The translations under genes and the position numbers were made by a program. From Bacteroidales bacterium (GTDB lineage Bacteria > Bacteroidota > Bacteroidia > Bacteroidales > Muribaculaceae), in the NCBI GenBank assembly GCA_004557565.1, contig SFGS01000010.1, positions 1-64,000 on the forward strand: DNA of 64,000 bases, read 5' to 3'. Under the pieces are notes generated by a model, which was given only the letters and a program-made list of their open reading frames with translations, had not been told where the DNA came from and made no database searches. The stretch's first letter is position 1, and every line of letters begins with the position of its first letter. Below, piece by piece: positions 8,516 to 15,876 of the stretch.

Positions 8516-9700
8516 TTACTGCCTATCTTTTCTCTCTACTTTCACTACCACCATCATACCAGCAGCAAGGCGGTCGTTGTCCTCTTTGCTGATATTGGTG
8601 AAATCAATTCTTACAGGCACACGCTGCTGGATTTTCACGAAGTTGCCAGCAGAATTGTCGGTTGGCACAAGTGAATACTTTGCACCTGTTGCGCCTGAAA
8701 TGGCTGTAACTGTGCCTTCAAACACTTCGTTGTTCAAAGCATCTACCGTCATACGCACCTTCTGACCCACATGCAGATTTTCAATCTGGGTTTCCTTATA
8801 ATTGGCAATCACCCACTTCTGATTGTCGGGAATAATGTAGGTGATAGTGGTGCCGGCGTTCACCATCTGTCCTTCCTCGATGGTGCGGCGACCGAGTTTG
8901 CCATCGCATGGAGCCACCACCACACAGTATGAGAGGTTCAAGCGAGCCATTTCCACAGCAGCTTCAGCACGCTGAATGGCGGCATCCACGTTGCCACGGC
9001 GTGTGGTCACCTCATTCACACCCTTGTAAGCGGCTTCCTGTTGCTTTCTTGCTGCCTCAAGTTTTTTCTTGGTGGCATCGTATTCCACTTCAAGTTGTTC
9101 GAGTTGGATAGGTGTGGCTGCCTTGTTTGCCACAAGGTTGCGGTAGCGTTCAATATCTTTTGAAAGTTTGGCAAGGCGCACCTCAATCTCGTCAATTGAA
9201 GCCGAATACACCGAAGCCGAGGTTTGGGTGGTTTGCTCAGTGGCGCTGTTCACATTTGCGCCCGCTTTAGCATCTTTCAGCGCCGCCTCTGCCTCCATCA
9301 GACGAATGCGGTATTCGCGGTCGTCGAGAATGAGCAGGGTGTCACCCTTATGCACTTCCTGATGCTCCTTAAAGCACACCTTTGCGATATATCCCGATGC
9401 ACGCAGATTCACAGGAGTGATGTATTGCTCAATTTGAGCGTCGTTGCAAGTTTCGCTGGCTGTGTATTCTATAAACACGTCCACCAGTCTCCACAAACCG
9501 TAGGCAATGATGCCGATGCACACCAGGCTCACCACCAGGCGGCGGCCACGCAGAGGCTTAATATCCTTCTTTGTTACTTCGCCATTGCTGGTCTTGGCTT
9601 CTGGAGTTTCGTTTTCGCTCACATTTTCTTGGCAAGTTTCTGTTGCGGTCACCTTTTCTTCAGGTGTTTCTTTTGCACTTGTCTTTTCCTTATTTTCCAT
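8516..9700 (-). CDS. HlyD/EmrA-family periplasmic adaptor
   Basis: A 394-residue membrane fusion protein. The first 50 or so residues are cytoplasmic and unusually rich in Glu and Thr. A single transmembrane helix follows (about 54-72, LVVSLVCIGIIAYGLWRLV). Then come the biotinyl-lipoyl half-motif (LRASGYIAKVCFKEHQEVHKGDTLL), a long coiled-coil hairpin (about 125-235) and the second half-motif (YCVVVAPCDGKLGRRTIEEGQMV), ending in a beta-barrel domain. This is the EmrA order. It links the MFS pump downstream (5-bp gap) to the TolC-like channel encoded upstream (52-bp gap). The gap to tolC holds a TTCTAACGTCTAATTTCT tract of the D repeat type. Confidence 0.93.
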   Translation of the reverse strand: MENKEKTSAKETPEEKVTATETCQENVSENETPEAKTSNGEVTKKDIKPLRGRRLVVSLVCIGIIAYGLWRLVDVFIEYTASETCNDAQIEQYITPVNLRASGYIAKVCFKEHQEVHKGDTLLILDDREYRIRLMEAEAALKDAKAGANVNSATEQTTQTSASVYSASIDEIEVRLAKLSKDIERYRNLVANKAATPIQLEQLEVEYDATKKKLEAARKQQEAAYKGVNEVTTRRGNVDAAIQRAEAAVEMARLNLSYCVVVAPCDGKLGRRTIEEGQMVNAGTTITYIIPDNQKWVIANYKETQIENLHVGQKVRMTVDALNNEVFEGTVTAISGATGAKYSLVPTDNSAGNFVKIQQRVPVRIDFTNISKEDNDRLAAGMMVVVKVERKDRQ

Positions 9701-9732
9701 ATCTTAAGTCTGTTTTTTTCTAAAATCTATCT

Positions 9733-9752
9733 TATTTCTAACGTCTAATTTC
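9733..9752. repeat. TTAGAAR heptad tract, short copy
   Basis: TTATTTCTAACGTCTAATTT between the HlyD and TolC genes. It is a short member of the TTAGAAR (reverse TTCTAA) family that recurs at 12301, 14501, 30167, 42577, 42819, 45453 and 51466. Confidence 0.45.
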
Positions 9753-11072
9753 TTACTTCAACTGCTCCAATTGACCGGTGAGTTTCAGCAGCGAGAGGTT
9801 TGCCACCTTATAGCGATAGTAGGCGTTCAGGTAACTGTTCATCGCCTCGCTGATGCGCATTTCGTCTTGAAGAACCACGGTCATTGAGGTCACGCCCTCC
9901 TTATATTGATAAGCTGTCACGTTGTAAACGTCCTGCGCCAGCGTGTAGTTGTCGTACTGCTTTTTGTAGTTGCGTTGGCAGTTGTTCACCTCACTCACGG
10001 CGTTCATATAGTTGGCTTGCAGTTGCTTGTATGCGTCTTCATAGCCGAGGCGTGCGCTTTCTTCCTCTGCCTTGGCTTTTTTGATTTTCGAGCGTTTTCC
10101 GAATCCGTCGAAGATGGGCACTCTCACCTGTATGCCGATGCCGTTGGAGCCATACCAGTGATTTGAATCGCCAGAGCGGAACCAGTTTTCAAACTTATCG
10201 GTGTAGGCTGAATACATCAAGTTGCCTGTCAGGCTCACTGTTGGCAAGTAGGCGTCTTTCGCAAGTTTGGTCTGTTTTTGTGCAAGCACCTTCTTTTGGT
10301 CGAGCAGTTGGAGTTCATACAAGCCCGTGTTGAGTCCGCAAGCGTTCACCTCGTCAATCTGCCCTGGGTTGATGTCGGTCACCTTGATTTCCTTTTCGGC
10401 AGGATAGTCGATGATGAATTTGAGCATGGTGTATTGCTGTTGGAGCATGGAAAGGGCGTTGTCGCGCTGCACGGTGAGGTCTTCAATATTGAAGTTCACA
10501 CGCTTCACGTCCACCTCAAGGCTCATTTGATTGTCGTAAAAGGCTTGGGTGATGTTGCGGAGTTCTTCCAGTCGCTTGATATTGTCGTTCACCAGTCTAA
10601 TCTGCTCCAAAGTGTTTTGCGCCATATAGTAGGTTTGGGCAGTCTGCATGATGATGTCCTCGCGTGCCTTCTCGTAAGAGAGTTGGTTGAGTCGGTCGGC
10701 AATCTTCGACACCTCCACAGCCGTACGCGCCATTTGGTTGTAGATGGGCATTTGGAGTTGCAAGCCGATAGCGGCATTATACTGGAGGGTTTTAGTCACA
10801 TTGTATGCCTTACCGTATGCCCTGCCATCGGTCACCGATACTGGTGGTGCAAAATTGTCGTTGATTTGTGCCACAGCGTTCACCTGTGGCAACAGTTTGG
10901 CTTGATTCTCGCTAATGGAGATTTTTCCCTTCACTATCTCGTTACGGCTTCGCTGGAGCGACAAATTGTTGTCAACAGCCATCTCCAAACACTGGCTCAA
11001 TGTGAGCGTCTCCTGTGCGTTCACCGTGGTGAAAGCGCCGAGAGCGAGACAAAAATACAAAGCAAATTTCAT
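9753..11072 (-). CDS. TolC-family outer membrane efflux protein
   Basis: A 439-residue outer-membrane channel protein. A signal peptide of 19 residues ends at VNA-Q. The rest shows the two long helical OEP repeats of the TolC family: LTLSQCLEMAVDNNLSLQRSRNEI near residue 22 opens repeat 1, and similar residues after DAYLPTVSLTGNLMY open repeat 2. The sequence is rich in coiled-coil heptads and ends with YYRYKVANLSLLKLTGQL, typical of the family. It is the first gene of the operon TolC-HlyD-MFS. No transcription regulator adjoins the operon; a possible minus-strand -7 box lies about 190 bp upstream. Substrate unknown. Confidence 0.93.
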   Translation of the reverse strand: MKFALYFCLALGAFTTVNAQETLTLSQCLEMAVDNNLSLQRSRNEIVKGKISISENQAKLLPQVNAVAQINDNFAPPVSVTDGRAYGKAYNVTKTLQYNAAIGLQLQMPIYNQMARTAVEVSKIADRLNQLSYEKAREDIIMQTAQTYYMAQNTLEQIRLVNDNIKRLEELRNITQAFYDNQMSLEVDVKRVNFNIEDLTVQRDNALSMLQQQYTMLKFIIDYPAEKEIKVTDINPGQIDEVNACGLNTGLYELQLLDQKKVLAQKQTKLAKDAYLPTVSLTGNLMYSAYTDKFENWFRSGDSNHWYGSNGIGIQVRVPIFDGFGKRSKIKKAKAEEESARLGYEDAYKQLQANYMNAVSEVNNCQRNYKKQYDNYTLAQDVYNVTAYQYKEGVTSMTVVLQDEMRISEAMNSYLNAYYRYKVANLSLLKLTGQLEQLK

Positions 11073-11444
11073 TTCCTTTTTGATAATATATAATACCTAT
11101 TTATAATCACGCAACATTTCTATCTTATTATCATGAGCACCTGCGTATCCTCACTTTCACAAGCGGCATCGCGCGAGTGGCTCAAAAAAAGTGCCATGTA
11201 TGAATCTTCGTTTTCTCAAAGTGTTGCGCTGCTAAAAGAGCGAAAAATCATAATGACCTCGCAAAAGTACATAAAAACAAATGAACAAAACCCGCAAACC
11301 GAGTATTCAACCAAAAGCAAGCATTTTTGGACAAATTATTAACCTAACTATTAATGTTTTTCCATTTTTTTGCTTATTTTTGCACTAAATACCCATCGGG
11401 TAGAAAAGTGAAATCATATTTATTAACTTTAACTAATCAAGCCT
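11073..11444. other. Divergent intergenic region
   Basis: 372 bp between the divergent tolC (-) and zinc-ribbon (+) genes. On the minus strand TACTTTTG (11269-11262) is a good -7 box for the efflux operon, giving a leader of about 190 nt. On the plus strand TATTTTTG (11375-11382) may serve the zinc-ribbon gene. A 69-residue plus-strand frame at 11133-11342 has no recognisable features and is not called. Confidence 0.45.
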
Positions 11445-11879
11445 ATGCGTATCTGTAGAAAATGTGGTGCACAAGTTGCCGACGGAGTGATGGCATGTCC
11501 ACAATGTGGCGCACCAATGATCGAACCTCCCAAAACTCCACAACAAGATGTAGAGCAAAACAAAGTGATGGCGGTGCTCGCCTATTTTGGCATTCTGGTT
11601 TTGATTCCGATTTTAGCAGCCAAAGAATCAAAATTTGCCCGATTCCACGCCAACCAAGGTCTCATTCTCCTGATTACAGGTGTGGCTTACTCCATTTTTG
11701 TGCAAGTGGTCATCAAAATCGTGGCATTCATCTCCTACGCGCTTGCCGGCATAGTGGGCATTGCATTAGGTTTGGCATGGCTTCTCCTATTGGTTTTAGC
11801 CATCATCGGCATCATCAACGCCGTGAAGGGTGAATTCAAACAGCTCCCCCTCATCGGCCAATTCCAAATCCTGAAATAA
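11445..11879 (+). CDS. Zinc-ribbon membrane protein, DUF4870-like
   Basis: A 144-residue protein. Residues 4-21 form a zinc ribbon with two CXXC knuckles (C4/C7 and C18/C21: RKCGAQ and CPQCGAP). The rest has about three hydrophobic helices (residues 44-57, 68-90 and 92-125), with KFARFHANQGLILLI between the first two, which is the hallmark of the DUF4870/TIC20-like family. Location should be the inner membrane with the ribbon in the cytoplasm. Function unknown. It stands alone, with a TATTTTTG box 63 bp upstream and a strong hairpin just after the stop. Confidence 0.8.
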   Translation: MRICRKCGAQVADGVMACPQCGAPMIEPPKTPQQDVEQNKVMAVLAYFGILVLIPILAAKESKFARFHANQGLILLITGVAYSIFVQVVIKIVAFISYALAGIVGIALGLAWLLLLVLAIIGIINAVKGEFKQLPLIGQFQILK

Positions 11880-11913
11880 TCCCAGCAGTAAATCATTGAA
11901 TAGTCAATCTATT

Positions 11914-11956
11914 AGGAGTGGTAGATAAGTTCAAACACAACTTCTCTACCACTCCT
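11914..11956 (+). terminator. Hairpin after the zinc-ribbon gene
   Basis: Perfect 12-bp stem AGGAGTGGTAGA (11914-11925) with TCTACCACTCCT (11945-11956), extended inside by AAGTT/AACTT. It is not followed by a clear T run, so it is either a weak terminator or an mRNA 3'-end stabiliser. Confidence 0.6.
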
Positions 11957-12004
11957 TCCTCTATCCCCCTCCCCAAAAACAGGCATAGATCGTAATTTAG
12001 AAAG

Positions 12005-12246
12005 GGCTCAGTGGATAAAAACTGGGGGCACAGAAACAAAACCTGGTAGGGACGTGATACTTCACGTCCGCCCATAATTGCAATACAATATTGAGCATCA
12101 ACCATTTGGAGCGGATGCGAAGTATCGCATCCCTACCATGAAAAATCGTTTTTGGAAAGTTGATACAACCAAGAAATCATGTTTTTGATTCCATTCACGA
12201 TTCGGCAACAATGCTTGATCTATCCCCAGAAATTTTCCACTGAGCC
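12005..12246. mobile_element. Family A non-autonomous element, copy 1 (MITE-like)
   Basis: A 242-bp element with no coding capacity. Ends are inverted repeats: left GGCTCAGTGGATAAAAACTG, right (reverse complement) GGCTCAGTGGAAAATTTCTG, both continuing into GGGG. It is flanked by a perfect 8-bp direct repeat TTAGAAAG (11997-12004 and 12247-12254), the footprint of transposition. Inside lies a 93-bp palindrome (12045-12137) that starts GGTAGGGACGTGATACTTCA and ends ATCGCATCCCTACC. Related copies are at 44344-44671 and, inverted, at 47033-47314. The GG termini and 8-bp duplication would fit an ISL3-type transposase acting in trans; that is inference. It lies between the zinc-ribbon gene and the S9 peptidase. 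Confidence 0.8.
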
Positions 12247-12300
12247 TTAGAAAGCCACACAAATCGAATAATTCGAAATCTTAATAACCCAAGCAAAATC

Positions 12301-12330
12301 TAACATCTAATTTCTAACGTCTAATTTCTT
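12301..12330. repeat. TTAGAAR heptad tract
   Basis: TAACATCTAATTTCTAACGT followed by CTAATTTCTT, a member of the TTAGAAR family in the TTCTAA orientation. It lies upstream of the S9 peptidase promoter. Confidence 0.5.
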
Positions 12331-12376
12331 CTTTTTTCTTTTTAATGTGATTTGAGAAATATTATTTTTTGATTGT

Positions 12377-12409
12377 TTTGAGCAAAATGAATCTCTTTTG
12401 TTATCTTTG
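12377..12409 (+). promoter_or_regulatory. Promoter of the S9 peptidase gene
   Basis: TTTG at 12377-12380, a 21-bp spacer, then TATCTTTG at 12402-12409. This is a full match to the Bacteroidota sigma-ABfr promoter (TTTG, 19-21 bp, TAnnTTTG). The expected start of transcription is about 12415, giving a leader of about 40 nt. Confidence 0.8.
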
Positions 12410-12456
12410 CATTAATTATTATGAAATTCAGTATTAACAGATAAAAAAGAAGATTT

Positions 12457-14493
12457 ATGAATTTTGTAAAACCATTGATTATGGCTTCTATGATGGCTGT
12501 AACCGCTACTGGCGCACACGCCGCAGCGAAGTTTACGCCTGAGTTGCTCAACTCACTCGGTCGCGTGAGCGATGCGCAAGTGTCGCCCGACGGCAAGAAA
12601 GTGCTTTATGGTGTTAGCACTCCTAACATTGAGAACAACAACAGCAACCGCGAGTTGTGGGTAATGGACATCAACGGCAAAAACGCTGTGCAAATCACCA
12701 ACTCCGAGAAAAGCGAAACCAACGCTGTGTGGTTTGAGGGTGGCAAGAAGATTGCTTTCGCCTACCCTAACGAAAAAGGCGTGAACCAGATGTGGGTGAT
12801 GAACGCCGACGGCACCGACCGCCGTTGCGTGTCGAACATGGAAAAGGGCATTGAGGGCTTCGTTCTCAGTCCCGATGAAAAGAAGGTGATTATCGTTTCA
12901 ACTGTGAAGTATGGCGAAACCACCCAAGACCGCTATCCCGACCTGAAGAAAACCGATGGCCGCATCATCGACGATTTGATGTATCGCCACTGGAACGAAT
13001 GGACCGCCGAAATTCCTCATCCTTTCGTGGGCGAATTTAACGGCAGCGAGGTGACCGCATTAAAAGACGTGATCGAAGGCACTCAGTTTGAATCACCTAT
13101 GCGTCCTTGGGGTGGTGTTGAGCAGTTGGCTTGGCTCCCCGACAGCAAGAGCCTGATTTATGTGTGCCGCAAGAAAACCGGCAAGGAATACGCCATTTCC
13201 ACCAACAGCGACCTCTATCAATACGACATCGCAACTGGCGATACCAAGAATCTGACCGAGGGCATGATGGGTTACGACAACAATCCTGCCGTGTCGAAGA
13301 GTGGTAAAATCGCTTGGCTCTCAATGGAGCACGATGGCTACGAGGCTGACAAAAACCGTATCTTCATGCTCGACGGCGACAAGAAAGTGGACCTCACCGC
13401 CGACTGGGATTACAGCGTGGACTTCATCACTTGGTCGCCCGACGAAAAGTATATCTATTTCATCTGCCCTTACCAAGGCACCATGCCTATTTTCCGCATG
13501 AATGTGGCTAATCGCAAAGTGGAACAAGTGGCTGGCGGACAGTACGACTACGACGGTCTGCAATTTGCAGGCAAAGACTTGCTCATCACATGCCGCCACT
13601 CTTTCCTTGAGCCTAACGAGGTGTATAGTTTCAAGGTGGGCAAAGAACCTGTGAAACTCTCAAGTGTGACCGACCCAATCATGAACACGCTCGGCGATGT
13701 GAAGTGCGAGAAGATGATGATTCCTACCACCGACGGCAAGATGATGACCACTTGGGTGCTCCTGCCTCCAAACTTCGACCCTAACAAGAAATACCCATCA
13801 CTCCTGTTCTGCGAGGGTGGACCTCAATCTCCTGTAAGCCAATTCTGGAGTTATCGTTGGAACCTCCGCATCATGGCAGAAAACGGCTATGTGGTGTTCG
13901 CTCCTAACCGTCGCGGTCTGCCTGGCTTCGGCACCGAATGGAATGCGCAAATCTCTGGCGACTACTCTGGTCAGTGCATGAAGGACTACCTGAGCGCAGC
14001 CGACTTTATGAAGGAAAAACCTTACATCGACGGCGACCATATGGGTGCTGTGGGTGCAAGTTTTGGTGGATATTCAGTTTACTGGCTTGCTGGCAACCAC
14101 CAGAAGCGTTTCGCTTGCTTCCTCTCACACGCTGGTATCTTCGACCTTCGCGCTCAATACTGCGAAACCGAAGAATTGTGGTTCGTGAACTGGGACCTCG
14201 GTGGTGCACCTTGGGATAAGAACAACGAAGTGGCTATGCGCAGTTACCGTGAAGCCGACCCTAAGAACTACGTTCAGAACTGGGACACCCCAATCCTCGT
14301 GGTGACTGGCGAAAACGACTTCCGTATCTCTTACAGCCAAACTATGCAAGCCTTCAACGCAGCAAGAATGCGTGGCATCCCTGCTCGCATGGTGCTCTTC
14401 CCAAGCGAATGTCACTGGGTGACCAAGCCACAAAACAGCATTCTCTGGCAGCGCGAATATTTCCGCTGGCTCGACCAATGGCTTAAAAAATAA
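12457..14493 (+). CDS. S9 family prolyl-oligopeptidase-type peptidase
   Basis: A 678-residue exported serine peptidase. A signal peptide ends at about residue 22 (AHA-A). The N-terminal 400 residues form a beta-propeller with DPP-like blades (VSPDGKKVLYGVS, WVMNADGTDRR, LSPDEKKVI, WSPDEKYIYFI). The C-terminal alpha/beta hydrolase domain has the nucleophile in GASFGGYS (Ser535), the acid in GENDFRIS (Asp621) and the base in ECHWV (His653). NRRGLPGFG before the nucleophile is also typical of S9. It probably trims peptides in the periplasm, like the DPP family of Bacteroidales, although its exact specificity is not visible. It is monocistronic: its own promoter lies upstream and a strong terminator about 115 bp after the stop. 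Confidence 0.95.
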   Translation: MNFVKPLIMASMMAVTATGAHAAAKFTPELLNSLGRVSDAQVSPDGKKVLYGVSTPNIENNNSNRELWVMDINGKNAVQITNSEKSETNAVWFEGGKKIAFAYPNEKGVNQMWVMNADGTDRRCVSNMEKGIEGFVLSPDEKKVIIVSTVKYGETTQDRYPDLKKTDGRIIDDLMYRHWNEWTAEIPHPFVGEFNGSEVTALKDVIEGTQFESPMRPWGGVEQLAWLPDSKSLIYVCRKKTGKEYAISTNSDLYQYDIATGDTKNLTEGMMGYDNNPAVSKSGKIAWLSMEHDGYEADKNRIFMLDGDKKVDLTADWDYSVDFITWSPDEKYIYFICPYQGTMPIFRMNVANRKVEQVAGGQYDYDGLQFAGKDLLITCRHSFLEPNEVYSFKVGKEPVKLSSVTDPIMNTLGDVKCEKMMIPTTDGKMMTTWVLLPPNFDPNKKYPSLLFCEGGPQSPVSQFWSYRWNLRIMAENGYVVFAPNRRGLPGFGTEWNAQISGDYSGQCMKDYLSAADFMKEKPYIDGDHMGAVGASFGGYSVYWLAGNHQKRFACFLSHAGIFDLRAQYCETEELWFVNWDLGGAPWDKNNEVAMRSYREADPKNYVQNWDTPILVVTGENDFRISYSQTMQAFNAARMRGIPARMVLFPSECHWVTKPQNSILWQREYFRWLDQWLKK

Positions 14494-14500
14494 TTTCCCA

Positions 14501-14540
14501 AGAAATTAGAAATCAGATGTTAGAAGTTAGAGATTAGAAG
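14501..14540. repeat. TTAGAAR heptad tract
   Basis: AGAAATTAGAAATCAGATGT followed by TAGAAGTTAGAGATTAGAAG, in the TTAGAA orientation, immediately downstream of the S9 peptidase. Confidence 0.55.
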
Positions 14541-14547
14541 CCAATTT

Positions 14548-14578
14548 CTCCGAGTGCTCCGAGTACTCCGAGTGCTCT
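14548..14578. repeat. CCGAGTGCTCC tandem repeat
   Basis: Three consecutive 9-bp units (CTCCGAGTG, CTCCGAGTA, CTCCGAGTG) followed by CTCTAAAAAATAATTT. Related sequence is at 1240-1261 and inverted at 30130-30160. Confidence 0.55.
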
Positions 14579-14608
14579 AAAAAATAATTTCTATCCCCAT
14601 ATCCCACA

Positions 14609-14641
14609 AGAGGGCCGCAAAACCAAGCGGCTCTCTTTTTT
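14609..14641 (+). terminator. Rho-independent terminator of the S9 peptidase
   Basis: AGAGGGCCGC (14609-14618), 8-nt loop AAAACCAA, GCGGCTCTCT (14627-14636), then a run of Ts. Ten base pairs with one G-T wobble: a textbook terminator. Confidence 0.9.
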
Positions 14642-14788
14642 GTTTCCGCTCACAAATGTGCAAAAAAATGGTTTTAATTCCTATGCTGGAGAGGTCGAGG
14701 AATTTGGTGGCGTGGGGGAAAATATGTAACTTTACAGGTGACTAATTTTTAACCCTATTTTATCACTAAATCAACCAATTAAGAAGAT

Positions 14789-15039
14789 ATGAAAAAGGCA
14801 ATTATCGTGATGGCTATGCTGCTCGTGGTGGGGCAAGCATGGGCTTGGAAACCAAAATTTGTGAGCCATACGCGCCACAGCCAAGCGGTGTGACCGACAT
14901 CGCCACCAGCAAGACTGTGAAAAGCGTTCGCTACTACAACCTTGCCGGCATGGAGAGCGCCACCCCATTCAGCGGTGTGAACATCGCCATAACCACCTAT
15001 ACCGACGGCACCACCACCTCAAGCAAAGTAATCAAATAA
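14789..15039 (+). pseudogene. Frameshifted exported mini-protein
   Basis: The ATG at 14789 starts a clean signal peptide (MKKAIIVMAMLLVVGQAWA) but this frame stops after 34 codons. The -1 frame, open to 15039, continues with TDIATSKTVKSVRYYNLAGM, an FSGVNIAITTYTDGTTT segment and SSKVIK. That tail resembles a short C-terminal module I know from exported Bacteroidales proteins. Joining the two frames just after the signal peptide gives a sensible product of about 83 residues. I see no standard slippery heptamer in the right frame, so a one-base indel (pseudogene or assembly error) is more likely than programmed shifting. A weak TAACTTTA box lies about 50 bp upstream. Confidence 0.55.
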
Positions 15040-15060
15040 CAAAAAACGACAACACCATAG

Positions 15061-15134
15061 TGTAGGGACATGCCTTGGCATGTTTACAATGCGTTGATAC
15101 ATTGCCGATTGCATTGAAACATGCCAAAGGTTTG
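15061..15134. repeat. Family B palindromic element, copy 1
   Basis: TGTAGGGACATGCCTTGGCA starts a palindromic repeat of about 75 bp that ends GAAACATGCCAAAGGTTTG. It matches 42690-42772 and 47331-47412. The right end is degenerate compared with the 42.7-kb copy. Its last TTTG (15131-15134) coincides with the -33 box of the next promoter. Confidence 0.7.
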
Positions 15135-15162
15135 CACAAGCAAATGAAAATCACTAATTTTG
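15131..15162 (+). promoter_or_regulatory. Promoter of the PASTA-rluD operon
   Basis: TTTG at 15131-15134, 20-bp spacer, TAATTTTG at 15155-15162: an exact Bacteroidota promoter. Transcription should begin near 15168. This decides the start of the next gene: any start codon upstream of about 15168 would not be in this mRNA. Confidence 0.7.
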
Positions 15163-15188
15163 TAGTTAATTATCAAAACTCTAAAAAA

Positions 15189-15875
15189 GTGAGCAACAAC
15201 CCATTCATAAGTTTCAAAGAAAATCACCCAGTGCTGACCAATTTCGTGCTGGTGATGGTCACTCTTGTAGCGTGCCTCTACGCTTGCTACATTTCATTAG
15301 ACATCTTCACCGACCACGGCAACCAAACCAAGGTGCCCGATGTGAGGTGGAAACTCATCGACCAAGCCATCGATATTCTTGAAGACGCTGGTTTGAACTA
15401 CACCATCGACTCCATCTACAACGAGGATTACGCTCCTGGCGTGGTCACCGACCAAAGTCCAAATGCTGGTTCGTCGGTGAAGTTCGCACGTCCTATATTA
15501 CTGACAATGAACTGCCTCTATCCTCCACAAGTGGAAATTCCTAAAGATATTACCGACATGGCAGGCACCGATGGTGTGACCACGCTCAAAACGCTCGGTT
15601 TCCGACATGTGACCACCGACACCGTGCCAAGCGAAATGCAGGGCTTGATTATTGAGGTGAGAGTGAATGGACGCTCCGTGGAAGGTGGCACTAAAGCCGC
15701 CCTCAACTCCAAGATTGTGGTTTCGATTGGCGACGGTTCTGTTGATGCCATTGAATTCGACCCTCTGGGCTCACAGCGCGACTCCCTCATCAAGCAGAAG
15801 ATTAAGAGTGGAGAATTCCAAATCATCACCGACTCGCTCGGCAACACACATCTTGTTCCACGCTCTAAACGATAA
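15189..15875 (+). CDS. Membrane-anchored PASTA domain protein
   Basis: A 228-residue protein from a GTG start at 15189. The frame stays open upstream to ATG codons at 15144 and 15075, but those extra residues are encoded by the family B repeat and the promoter, and the GTG lies about 20 nt after the predicted transcription start with an A-rich leader. SNNPFISFKENHP is followed by one transmembrane helix (about residues 14-36). Two PASTA-type repeats follow (KVPDVRWKLIDQAIDILEDA... and QVEIPKDITDMAGTDGVTTL...), so the bulk lies in the periplasm. PASTA domains often sense cell-wall fragments; here no kinase domain is present, so the role is unknown. rluD follows after 1 bp. Confidence 0.85.
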   Translation: MSNNPFISFKENHPVLTNFVLVMVTLVACLYACYISLDIFTDHGNQTKVPDVRWKLIDQAIDILEDAGLNYTIDSIYNEDYAPGVVTDQSPNAGSSVKFARPILLTMNCLYPPQVEIPKDITDMAGTDGVTTLKTLGFRHVTTDTVPSEMQGLIIEVRVNGRSVEGGTKAALNSKIVVSIGDGSVDAIEFDPLGSQRDSLIKQKIKSGEFQIITDSLGNTHLVPRSKR

Positions 15876-15876
15876 T

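Noticed and set aside
11133..11342. 69-codon plus-strand frame between tolC and the zinc-ribbon gene
   Set aside because: No homology that I recognise, no ribosome site, and it overlaps the probable minus-strand promoter of tolC.
14789..14860. Programmed -1 frameshift in the mini-protein gene
   Set aside because: CCAAAATTTG is the nearest candidate, but no X-XXY-YYZ heptamer lies in the correct frame and no downstream stimulatory stem is evident.
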